Positions 1 to 6,000 of a stretch of 6,187 bases of DNA are shown in pieces. Position 1 is the stretch's first letter, and each line of letters starts with the position of its first letter. The position numbers were made by a program, and so were the translations under genes. The notes under the pieces are model-generated. The model saw only the letters and a program-made list of their open reading frames with translations. It did not search any database and was not told the origin of the DNA. This stretch comes from Burkholderiales bacterium (GTDB lineage: Bacteria > Pseudomonadota > Gammaproteobacteria > Burkholderiales > Casimicrobiaceae): assembly GCA_025354075.1 (NCBI GenBank), contig JANXNO010000347.1, forward strand, positions 1-6,187, given 5' to 3'.

Positions 1-367
1 AGTCGAGACCGATGTACGGCGTGTTGTCGGCGAAATCGTTCACCGGCACTTTGTGGCCGCCCAACAACGCTGTCGCGGCGACCAGCAAAAACGCAAACGC
101 GGAGAGCCAGCGCGAGCGGTTGAAGATGACGTTCACCAGACTGATGCCGCCGGCAATCACCAGCGCACCGAACATGATCTGTCGGATCACATCGACGTTG
201 TAACTCTTGCGAAGTTGCGGCGTGGTTAGGTATTCGGGGAAGTGAAACGCCAGCACGCCGAGAAAACAAAGAATCGCGAGCGACAACGCAATCACGCCAG
301 AAATCAGCCCGTGACCACGCTTCAATGCGCCGTGGCCTTCCGTCAATTCGTTAAGTTTTTCCAGCAT
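1..367 (-). CDS. Membrane protein, probable sterol desaturase / fatty acid hydroxylase family, N-terminal part
   Basis: This is an open frame of 122 codons from an ATG at 367-365 that runs off the left window edge, so the C-terminal part is missing. The residues visible form at least two, probably three, hydrophobic helices: about 21-43, 64-83 and 87-104. The segment ends in the loop HKVPVNDFADNTPYIGLD (105-122). From memory, this loop and the opening GH(G)-x-KRGHGL stretch match the N-terminal region of betaproteobacterial sterol desaturase family proteins, which are integral membrane di-iron oxygenases. The His-rich iron ligands that define that family would lie downstream, outside the window, so the family call is tentative. 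The start is supported by an AGGAG ribosome site 6 bases upstream. The gene follows the aldo/keto reductase on the same strand after a 158-bp gap, so it may have its own promoter. Membrane protein: confident. Exact family: moderate. Confidence 0.6.
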   Translation of the reverse strand, partial: MLEKLNELTEGHGALKRGHGLISGVIALSLAILCFLGVLAFHFPEYLTTPQLRKSYNVDVIRQIMFGALVIAGGISLVNVIFNRSRWLSAFAFLLVAATALLGGHKVPVNDFADNTPYIGLD

Positions 368-373
368 GTTTTG

Positions 374-378
374 CTCCT
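374..378 (-). promoter_or_regulatory. Ribosome binding site of the membrane protein gene
   Basis: On the minus strand the sequence reads AGGAG followed by six bases and then ATG at 367. This is the clearest Shine-Dalgarno match in the window and fixes the start of the partial membrane protein. Confidence 0.75.
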
Positions 379-425
379 GAAAGTTCAATCAGCTTTTGAC
401 TGAAAGTGCCATTCTACTTGGGCAT

Positions 426-442
426 AGGCTTATATTTAGCCT
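426..442. repeat. Short AT-centred dyad upstream of the membrane protein gene
   Basis: On the minus strand, AGGCT and AGCCT arms flank a 7-base A/T-only centre, giving a 17-bp imperfect palindrome about 58 bp upstream of the ATG at 367. The size and the AT-rich middle would suit a binding site for a dimeric regulator or part of a promoter. No convincing -35/-10 pair could be placed around it, and a 5-bp arm can occur by chance. The rest of the 368-525 spacer shows no gene or strong hairpin. Confidence 0.25.
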
Positions 443-525
443 TTTATTGACTTTTGCGCGAATCACGCTCTAGGCCCATATAGGATCGTGGTCTAGCGGA
501 AAAGCTGTTGTTCGCCATTTTCAGT

Positions 526-1530
526 TTATCGGCCAATAAATGGATACGCCGGATCGTGATATCCCGGCGTGGATGGATGACCTTTTGGCACCAACGAATC
601 CACGACCGCATCATCGTCCTCAGCCCACGGATAATCCAGCGCCGCGAAGTAGGGTTTGAACTGATCAAGCGTTTTCGGACCGGCGATTACGCTCGAAACG
701 AAGCGATTGGCCAGTACCCAGGCAGTCGCAAATTGCACCAGCGAGAAGCCTTTCGCCGCCGCATGCGCTTCGAGTTTTTGCGCGATGACGAGTGACTCTT
801 CGCGCCATTCGGTTTGCATGAATCGCTTGTCTGCGCGTCCCGCGCGACTGTCAGCAGGCGCAGCGTGACCTGGTTTGTATTTTCCGGTCAACACACCGCG
901 CGCAATCGGGCTGTACGGCGCGACACCAAGTCCGTGGAAGCCGCACGCAGGCAGGATTTCCACCTCGGGCAGACGATTGAGCAAGTTGTAATAGGGCTGG
1001 CAAATGGCGGGCAGCGGGACACCCTGTCGTTTGCATTCGGCGACGATCTCAGCGATGCGCCACGCACGGAAATTCGACACGCCGAAATAACGAATCTTGC
1101 CGCTCTTAATCAAGTCACCCAGCGCGCTCACGACCTCCTGCAATCCGTCTTCCTCGAAATCTCGATGCAGGTAGTAAATGTCGATGTAATCCGTGCCCAG
1201 CCGCGTGAGCGACGCATCGCATTCCTGCATCAGCCATTTACGCGAATAACGATCCTGATTCGGCGCATCGGTCGTTGGCGACATCTTGTTGCCAATTTTG
1301 GTCGCCAGCACCCACCAGTCACGTTCACCACGGATGGTGGTGCCGGTGATTTCTTCACTGATGCCCAGCGAATACACGTCAGCAGTGTCGATGAAATTGA
1401 CGCCCTGCTCCCGAGCATGATCGACGATACGCAGGGACTCCATTGCGCCAGTCTGATCACCAAACATCATGGTGCCGAGACAAAGCGCCGAAACGCGCAG
1501 GTTGGTTTTTCCGAGGCGGTTGTATTTCAT
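526..1530 (-). CDS. Aldo/keto reductase
   Basis: A complete 334-residue protein of the aldo/keto reductase superfamily: cytosolic (alpha/beta)8 barrels that reduce aldehydes or ketones, usually with NADPH. The catalytic tetrad is intact by position: Asp48 in FIDTAD, Tyr53, Lys78 in ATKIG and His122 in YLHRD. Other family marks are GVSNF (150-154), a barrel-strand Gln178, the PYSPIARGVLTGKY loop (205-218) and the IAGPKTLDQ cofactor-phosphate region (282-290). The C-terminal tail HPSTPGYHDPAYPFIGR (318-334) resembles a tail I associate with YajO-like bacterial members. Length is typical for that group. The ATG start gives the expected MKYNRLGKT opening, but there is no good Shine-Dalgarno before it; the upstream bases are A-rich. 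It is separated from the binding-protein gene by the hairpin repeat pair, so it is probably transcribed separately. The substrate cannot be inferred. Confidence 0.93.
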   Translation of the reverse strand: MKYNRLGKTNLRVSALCLGTMMFGDQTGAMESLRIVDHAREQGVNFIDTADVYSLGISEEITGTTIRGERDWWVLATKIGNKMSPTTDAPNQDRYSRKWLMQECDASLTRLGTDYIDIYYLHRDFEEDGLQEVVSALGDLIKSGKIRYFGVSNFRAWRIAEIVAECKRQGVPLPAICQPYYNLLNRLPEVEILPACGFHGLGVAPYSPIARGVLTGKYKPGHAAPADSRAGRADKRFMQTEWREESLVIAQKLEAHAAAKGFSLVQFATAWVLANRFVSSVIAGPKTLDQFKPYFAALDYPWAEDDDAVVDSLVPKGHPSTPGYHDPAYPFIGR

Positions 1531-1573
1531 TTTTTAAGCGCAGAGTTAGCGAAAGACATATCCAAAATTCATG

Positions 1574-1616
1574 CTCCCCTCTCCCCTTGAGGGAGAGGGG
1601 TTGGGGGAGAGGGGGA
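1574..1616 (+). repeat. C/G-rich hairpin repeat, copy 1 (REP-like)
   Basis: The unit contains a perfect 10-bp stem, CCCCTCTCCC at 1576-1585 with GGGAGAGGGG at 1591-1600, around a 5-base loop. It is followed by a second G-rich block, GGGGGAGAGGGGG (1603-1615). Copy 2, at 1656-1697, is nearly the exact reverse complement of the whole unit. Such CCCTCTCCC/GGGAGAGGG units are familiar intergenic repeats in many proteobacterial genomes. It lies just before the aldo/keto reductase start, entirely outside coding sequence. Confidence 0.8.
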
Positions 1617-1655
1617 TGTTGGCATGCGACTCTACGTTGAATAGCAAATCCACCC

Positions 1656-1697
1656 GCCCCCTCTCCCTAACCCTCTCCCTCGAGGGGAGAGGGGATC
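1656..1697 (-). repeat. C/G-rich hairpin repeat, copy 2, inverted relative to copy 1
   Basis: This unit is the reverse complement of copy 1 with a few changes: one base shorter in the middle block, TTA instead of TTG in the joint, and TCGA instead of TTGA near the stem tip. It carries its own 9-bp stem, CCCTCTCCC at 1671-1679 with GGGAGAGGG at 1685-1693. The two copies are about 40 bases apart and could also pair with each other into one long stem of roughly 37 bp. The element begins 8 bases after the binding-protein stop codon. Confidence 0.8.
1671..1693 (-). terminator. Possible transcription terminator or mRNA 3' end stabiliser after the binding-protein gene
   Basis: The 9-bp G+C-rich stem of repeat copy 2 lies 11 bases beyond the TAG stop at 1707-1705 on the minus strand. 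The position fits a terminator, but no T-run follows the stem in either direction, so it is not a classical intrinsic terminator. REP-type hairpins in this position can instead block 3' exonucleases or cooperate with Rho. The role is inferred from structure and location only. Confidence 0.35.
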
Positions 1698-1704
1698 GAA
1701 CAGG

Positions 1705-2874
1705 CTACAGCGCGACTTTCGTCTCGCCAAGCAAACGGAACTTGCCGTCTTTAATCGTGATCACGTCGCGAGCCCGTTTGTCCAGGCCGTTGTGATTGGC
1801 GGCGGTGATGTTGAACACGCCCTGGCAGCCGACGATATCCTTTTGCGCTTCAAGCGAATCACGCAGCGCGGCGCGGAAAGCCTCCGTCCCCGGCTTGCCT
1901 TTTTTCAAAGCATCCGGCACCGCGTACTGCAGCAGGATGCCCGAGTCATAAGTATTCGCGCCGAAGGTTGCGGGACGCGAGCCGTAGATCTTTTCGTACG
2001 CCTTGATATATCGCGCCGCGACACTCTTTACCGGATTCGCGTCGAGCATCTCGTCAAACACCAGCATGCCGCCCGCCGCGAGCACGGTGCCCTCAACTTT
2101 CGCGCCGCCGATCTTGATGAAGTCCTGCGTGGCAATCGCGTGCGTCTGGTAGATCGTTCCTTTGAAACCCTGATCGCGCAACGTGGCTTGCGGCAACACC
2201 GCGGGGCCGCCGACGGCAGCGATGAAGACAGCGTCCGGTTTCGCAGCGATGAGCTTGAGCGATTGCCCTGTGACCGATTGATCAGTGCGGCTGTATTTCT
2301 CGGTCGCAACCAGTTCAATCTTCGCTTTCGCCAACATTGCGGGCAGGATTTTAAGGAAGCCTTCGCCGAACGGGTCGTTAAAGCCGATAAAACCCACCTT
2401 CTTGACCTTGGCGCGCACCATGTGACCAACGAGTGCCTCGGCGATCAAATCGTCGTTCTGCGTCGTTTTAAAGGCCCAGCGTTTGGTGGCGTCTTGCGGC
2501 TCAACGACGGCCTGGCTGCCGACCGTGCTCACCAGCGGGACCTTTGCCTCGGCGATCACCGGAAGAATCGCTAATGCGGCGGGCGTAGTTGAGGGGCCGA
2601 TGATGGCGTCCACGTTGTGTTGCTGAATCAACTGCTTCGCGTTCTGCACCGCGCGGGTCGTGTCACCGCCGTCGTCGAGCGTGATGTACTCGATGGTCAT
2701 GCCGCCAACGGTGGTGGGTAACAGCGCGACCGAATTGCGTTGCGGAATGCCGATAGCTGACGTCGGGCCCGTCGCCGAAACCATGGCGCCGATTTTGATT
2801 TGCGCCTGCACTGGCGAGACAATCATTGCCGCAGCCAGAGACAACAGCGCGAGTGAGGGGATAGAAAGCTTGAT
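1705..2874 (-). CDS. ABC transporter periplasmic substrate-binding protein, branched-chain amino acid (LivK) type
   Basis: A 389-residue type I periplasmic binding protein that would capture a small ligand and hand it to an ABC permease. It has a signal peptide: KLS at the N-terminus, a hydrophobic core over about 6-20, and a VQA site predicting cleavage after residue 24. The mature protein starts QIKIGAMVSATGP, typical of the family. Other marks are IIGPSTTPAALA (91-102), ending at the first-lobe ligand site, GFNDPFGEGF (164-173), TFGANTYD (303-310) and the C-terminal GLDKRARDVITIKDGKF (363-379). The start is odd: no ATG, GTG or TTG occurs in frame near the signal peptide. I place it at ATC (2874-2872), 7 bases after GGAG, because this yields M-KLSIPS. 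ATT at 2877 is an alternative, and an in-frame ATG at 2988 would add 38 unlikely residues overlapping the divergent gene. No permease or ATPase gene is adjacent, so the ligand is unknown. Family call is sure; start is not. Confidence 0.9.
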   Translation of the reverse strand: MKLSIPSLALLSLAAAMIVSPVQAQIKIGAMVSATGPTSAIGIPQRNSVALLPTTVGGMTIEYITLDDGGDTTRAVQNAKQLIQQHNVDAIIGPSTTPAALAILPVIAEAKVPLVSTVGSQAVVEPQDATKRWAFKTTQNDDLIAEALVGHMVRAKVKKVGFIGFNDPFGEGFLKILPAMLAKAKIELVATEKYSRTDQSVTGQSLKLIAAKPDAVFIAAVGGPAVLPQATLRDQGFKGTIYQTHAIATQDFIKIGGAKVEGTVLAAGGMLVFDEMLDANPVKSVAARYIKAYEKIYGSRPATFGANTYDSGILLQYAVPDALKKGKPGTEAFRAALRDSLEAQKDIVGCQGVFNITAANHNGLDKRARDVITIKDGKFRLLGETKVAL

Positions 2875-2881
2875 AATGCAA

Positions 2882-2885
2882 CTCC
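2882..2885 (-). promoter_or_regulatory. Ribosome binding site that locates the binding-protein start
   Basis: GGAG on the minus strand sits 7 bases before the ATC codon at 2874 and 4 bases before ATT at 2877. The 7-base spacing is ideal and supports initiation at or very near ATC, directly before the signal peptide, even though the codon is non-canonical. A TTG at 2881 is too close to this site and lies in a different frame. Confidence 0.45.
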
Positions 2886-2943
2886 GGGGAAACAGCTTGC
2901 GACGATTGATGCGTGAAGTGTATTTGACCCCAGCGAACTTTTC

Positions 2944-3432
2944 ATGCCTGCAACTCAATCCGAACTCGATCCTCTCGCGCTGCGCCATGCGTTCGCGAGC
3001 TTCGCCACAGGCGTCACCGTCATCACCGCGCTCGACGAACACGGCGCGCCGGTGGGCATGACGGCGAATTCGTTCGGCTCGGTGTCGCTCGACCCGCCGC
3101 TCGTGCAATGGAGTTTGCGCATCAATTCGGGGCTGCATCGCACGTTTGTTGATGCGACGCATTTCAGCGTTAGTGTGCTTGCGGCGCATCAGCGACACAT
3201 TGCTCAACAGTTTGCCAGCCGCGCACCGGATCGGTTTGCCGGGATTGAGTTCACGCAGAACGTTGGCGAGCCGCCGCTGATTCGCGGTGCACTGGCGTAT
3301 TTCGTGTGCAAGAAAATCGCCGATCATCGCGTCGGCGATCATGAGCTATTTATCGGCGAAGTGCTGCACGCATCCGCGCATGAAGGTCAGGCGCTGCTGT
3401 TTCACAGCAGCAAGTTTTTGACGACGCGTTAG
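2944..3432 (+). CDS. Flavin reductase domain protein (FMN-binding split barrel)
   Basis: A complete 162-residue protein of the flavin reductase-like family (HpaC/RutF type). These enzymes use NAD(P)H to reduce FMN or FAD, often supplying reduced flavin to a partner monooxygenase. Motifs in order are FATGVTVITA (20-29), GMTANSF (38-44) with SLDPPLV (48-54) forming the flavin phosphate/isoalloxazine region, HFSVSVLAAHQ (73-83), RFAG (97-100), and GDHELFIGEV (131-140) near the C-terminus. Length is normal for a stand-alone reductase. The ATG gives the standard start, about 13 residues before the barrel, but lacks a clear Shine-Dalgarno. It is divergent from the binding-protein gene with 69 bp between starts, and its TAG stop overlaps the convergent rnhB stop by 4 bp. 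No monooxygenase partner is visible, so the physiological role is open. Confidence 0.9.
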   Translation: MPATQSELDPLALRHAFASFATGVTVITALDEHGAPVGMTANSFGSVSLDPPLVQWSLRINSGLHRTFVDATHFSVSVLAAHQRHIAQQFASRAPDRFAGIEFTQNVGEPPLIRGALAYFVCKKIADHRVGDHELFIGEVLHASAHEGQALLFHSSKFLTTR

Positions 3433-4037
3433 AGTAAGTTCCACTGCGCAACCGGCGCAAAGCTGCGCCGATGCTCATCGCACGGACCGTGCTCTGTGAG
3501 TGCCGCCATATGAACCGCTGTACCGTAGCCCTTGTGTGCAGCAAAGCCATACTGCGGAAAGCGTACATGGACATCGAGCATGTACGCGTCACGCGCGGTC
3601 TTCGCGAGGATTGATGCGGCGCTCACTTCCTGAACATCCGCGTCAGCACGCGGTTGCGCGATGACGGTGATGTTGCGCGATGCCGCCCACGGTTTGAGCG
3701 CATGTGGAATTTGCGTGCCGTCGATCACGATGTGCCTGCTCATCGATACGCTTGCTTCAGGCAACTGCTCAACCGCGCGAAACATCGCAAGCATCGTCGC
3801 CTGCAAGATGTTGAGCTGATCAACTTCACTTGCGGTCGCTGACGCAACCGCCCACGCTTGAGCCTGTGTCTTGATCAAAACGGCGAGCGCGTCACGAAGC
3901 GTGGCCGAGAGTTTTTTCGAGTCATCGAGACCGGCGATCTTGCGGCCCTCTTCGCCCAGCACCACCGCAGCAGCAAACACCGGCCCGGCTAGCGGCCCAC
4001 GCCCCGCTTCATCGATTCCGCAAAGCCACGCATCCAT
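3429..4037 (-). CDS. rnhB: Ribonuclease HII
   Basis: RNase HII cleaves the RNA strand of RNA/DNA hybrids and starts removal of single ribonucleotides misincorporated in DNA. The predicted protein is 202 residues, a normal length. Numbered from the ATG at 4037, the four acidic metal ligands are present: Asp9-Glu10 in GIDEAGRGPLAGP, Asp106 in VIDG and Asp132 in the RADADV segment before VSAASILAK. Also seen are DDSKKLS (38-44) and FPQYGFAAHKGYGT (160-173). The usual K-G-D before the last Asp is R-A-D here. The ATG shares its A with the lpxB TGA stop (TGATG), which suggests translational coupling; a TTG three bases upstream (4040) would add one residue. It is the last gene of the lipid A run, a common arrangement in beta- and gammaproteobacteria, and it ends tail-to-tail inside the flavin reductase stop. 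Confidence 0.96.
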   Translation of the reverse strand: MDAWLCGIDEAGRGPLAGPVFAAAVVLGEEGRKIAGLDDSKKLSATLRDALAVLIKTQAQAWAVASATASEVDQLNILQATMLAMFRAVEQLPEASVSMSRHIVIDGTQIPHALKPWAASRNITVIAQPRADADVQEVSAASILAKTARDAYMLDVHVRFPQYGFAAHKGYGTAVHMAALTEHGPCDEHRRSFAPVAQWNLL

Positions 4038-5194
4038 CAACGGAGTTGCGCCAGCACGGCGGACGCCATCGGGTCGAAGCTCAAAGTGCCTGGTGACTGC
4101 AACGCGTCGCCCATCTTTGAATACGCGGCCTGCATGCGAGTGCGCAGATGCTCATGCTCAATCAGTCCGCTCATCGCGCTGACCAACGCCTCTGGCGTCG
4201 CCGCGTTTTGCAACAGCTCAGGGATGCACCAGTCGTCCGCCATGATGTTCGGCAACGACACGAAGCGGCTGTTGATTTTGTTGCGCACGATGGCATAGGT
4301 GATTTTGCTCACGCGATAGCTCACCACCTGCGGGCAACCGAGCATCGCGGCCTCCAGCGTGGCAGTGCCAGACGCGACCAGCGCAACGTCCGCCGCGCGC
4401 AACGCGAAGTCAGCGTGCCCAAAGAGCAGTTGTACGCGCGGTGCCAGCGGTTCACCGTAACGCCACAGCGCCGCCTCAAAACGCTCGCGCGTTTCGCGAG
4501 TGACCAGCGGTACAACAAATCGACTAGCCGGATACTTTTCACTCAGGCGCGACATCACCTGCACAAACAACTCCGCGTGCAGATCAATTTCGCTGATGCG
4601 CGAACCGGGCAACACCGCAATCAGCGGTGCATTTGGCGCGCTGCCCTCGTGCTCAAGCTTTCTGCGCAAACGGTCACGATCTGCATGACGAAGTGGCGCT
4701 TTCGCCAACGGATGCCCGACAAACGTTGCGGGAACGCCGTGCGCTGAGAGCAGTTTCGGTTCGAACGGAAACAGGCACAGCATGTGGTCAGCCGATTCCT
4801 TGAATTTCGCCGCGCGCTCAGGCCGCCACGCCCAAAACGATGGCGAAACATAGTGCAGCGTGCGCTGCCCCTGTGCCTTCAAATCGCGCTCGACGCGAAG
4901 GTTAAAATCCGGTGCATCAACGCCGATGTACAGCGCCGGTTTTAACGCTCGCGTTCGCTCAATCAAATCGCGTTTTGCACGAAAAATTCGCGGCAATGCA
5001 CCAATGACTTCAGCATAACCGCGCACCGCCAGCGTCTCGGAGTCAATCCACGTCTGCACACCCGCAGCCCGCATGCGCGGCCCGGCAATGCCGTGAAAAC
5101 GGATGTCCGGGGCAACGGCAAGAACACGTTCAACCAGATCCGCCGCCAACTGGTCGCCGGAAGTTTCTCCCGCGACGATCACTACATCTGTCAT
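4037..5194 (-). CDS. lpxB: Lipid-A-disaccharide synthase
   Basis: LpxB is a glycosyltransferase (GT19, peripheral on the inner membrane) that joins lipid X (2,3-diacylglucosamine-1-phosphate) to UDP-2,3-diacylglucosamine, forming the beta-1,6 lipid A disaccharide. The protein is 385 residues, as expected. Family motifs in order: AGETSGD (8-14), FHGIAGPRMRAAG (33-45), GVDAPDFN (91-98), HYVSPSFWAWR (114-124), FPFEP (142-146), FVGHPLA (158-164), LPGSRISE (195-202), SGTATLEA (275-282) and LPNIMADDWCIPELLQ (314-329). The glycine that often follows the SGD motif (GA) is LAA here, a mild variation. The ATG start is preceded by GGTGAT at 5203-5198, complementary to the 16S 3' end. The gene begins 14 bp after the lpxA stop and shares one base with the rnhB start, so it is in the same operon. 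Confidence 0.98.
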   Translation of the reverse strand: MTDVVIVAGETSGDQLAADLVERVLAVAPDIRFHGIAGPRMRAAGVQTWIDSETLAVRGYAEVIGALPRIFRAKRDLIERTRALKPALYIGVDAPDFNLRVERDLKAQGQRTLHYVSPSFWAWRPERAAKFKESADHMLCLFPFEPKLLSAHGVPATFVGHPLAKAPLRHADRDRLRRKLEHEGSAPNAPLIAVLPGSRISEIDLHAELFVQVMSRLSEKYPASRFVVPLVTRETRERFEAALWRYGEPLAPRVQLLFGHADFALRAADVALVASGTATLEAAMLGCPQVVSYRVSKITYAIVRNKINSRFVSLPNIMADDWCIPELLQNAATPEALVSAMSGLIEHEHLRTRMQAAYSKMGDALQSPGTLSFDPMASAVLAQLR

Positions 5195-5208
5195 CGAATC
5201 ACCCGCAA

Positions 5209-6000
5209 CTAACGCGCAAGACCTCGGCCGGGCGTTTGCAGAAATGAGACGAGCGGCAACAGCGCGGCCCTAGCATCGTCAGACGACGTGAGCATCTCGG
5301 CCTCAAGCGCGCTGATGGCCTCTTTTAGCGTGAGGTTGTTGCGAAACACGGTTTTGAACGCGTTGCGAACTGTGGTCACGGCTTCAGCGCTAAAGCCGCG
5401 GCGCTTCAGGCCTTCGCTGTTGACAGTGCTCAACGAAAACGGGTTGCCCTGCCCCAGAACATACGGCGCAACGTCCTGCAGCACGCAAGACGCGCCTCCG
5501 ACCATGGCATGTTCGCCAATGCGGCAGAACTGATGCACGCCAGCAAGCCCACCCAGAATTGCCCAGTTGCCCACGTGAACGTGACCCCCGAGCGTGGCTG
5601 CGTTGGCGAGGATTACATCGTCGCCAACCATGCAGTCGTGCGCCACATGCGCATAGGCCATGAACAGTCCTCGCGACCCGATGGTTGTCACGCCGTGATC
5701 CTGCGCCGTGCCACGATGTACCGTGCAACTTTCGCGGAACACGTTGTCGTCACCGATGACCACTTTTGTGGGTTCGTTGGCGTACTTTTTGTCTTGCGAC
5801 GCAAGGCCGATAGAACAAAATGGAAAAAAGGTATTGCCTGTGCCGATGTGCGTGTCGCCATTAATAACTACATGCGAAATCAGCTTGCTGCCCGCGCTGA
5901 CCACAACGCCTTCACCGACCGTGCAGAACGGGCCAACCTCAACATCCGGCGCGAGTTTCGCCGCAGGATGAACGACTGACAATGCATGAACGTGCGCCAT
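5209..6000 (-). CDS. lpxA: Acyl-ACP--UDP-N-acetylglucosamine O-acyltransferase
   Basis: LpxA performs the first step of lipid A synthesis: transfer of a 3-hydroxyacyl chain from ACP to the 3-OH of UDP-GlcNAc in the cytosol. The 263-residue length is typical. The first two thirds are hexapeptide repeats of the left-handed beta-helix (I/V-G-x4 spacing, e.g. VGPFCTVGEGVVV from 22), followed by a helical C-terminus from about 195. Key sites: DKKYANEPT (70-78), NVFRE (86-90), the catalytic base His121 in AHVAHDCMVG (equivalent to E. coli His125), VHQF with His156, and NSEGLKRRGF (194-203). The acyl-ruler position equivalent to E. coli Gly173 is Gly169, which by analogy would permit a longer chain than the Met-bearing Pseudomonas enzyme. 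The ATG overlaps the fabZ stop as TGATG, with AGG about 7 bases upstream inside fabZ. Confidence 0.98.
   Translation of the reverse strand: MAHVHALSVVHPAAKLAPDVEVGPFCTVGEGVVVSAGSKLISHVVINGDTHIGTGNTFFPFCSIGLASQDKKYANEPTKVVIGDDNVFRESCTVHRGTAQDHGVTTIGSRGLFMAYAHVAHDCMVGDDVILANAATLGGHVHVGNWAILGGLAGVHQFCRIGEHAMVGGASCVLQDVAPYVLGQGNPFSLSTVNSEGLKRRGFSAEAVTTVRNAFKTVFRNNLTLKEAISALEAEMLTSSDDARAALLPLVSFLQTPGRGLAR

Noticed and set aside
447..484. Possible plus-strand promoter, TTGACT with a downstream TATAGG
   Set aside because: The gap between the hexamers is 26 bases, far from the usual 16-18, and no plus-strand gene follows.
814..1590. 258-codon plus-strand open frame
   Set aside because: It is antisense to the aldo/keto reductase, which has an intact catalytic tetrad; the translation has no recognisable domain and arises from GC-biased third positions. 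It also runs into the hairpin repeat.
1574..1697. CRISPR array
   Set aside because: There are only two units, in opposite orientation and low in complexity, without regular spacers; they fit a REP-type inverted pair instead.
1792..2574. 260-codon plus-strand open frame
   Set aside because: It is antisense to the binding protein, with an Arg-rich composition and no recognisable motif.
2897..2926. Sigma-70-like promoter for the flavin reductase (TTGCGA, 18 bases, TATTTG)
   Set aside because: Both hexamers are weak matches, and such pairs are expected by chance; it was not listed as a feature.
2875..3342. Upstream extension of the binding-protein frame, open on the minus strand for about 155 more codons
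   Set aside because: It lies antisense to a well-recognised flavin reductase, is rich in Arg/His as expected for a shadow frame, and would bury a clear signal peptide deep inside the protein.
4148..4747. 199-codon plus-strand open frame
   Set aside because: It is antisense to lpxB, whose motifs cover the same stretch; the composition is typical of a shadow frame.
5509..5979. 156-codon plus-strand open frame
   Set aside because: It is antisense to lpxA, which is complete and carries all its catalytic motifs.
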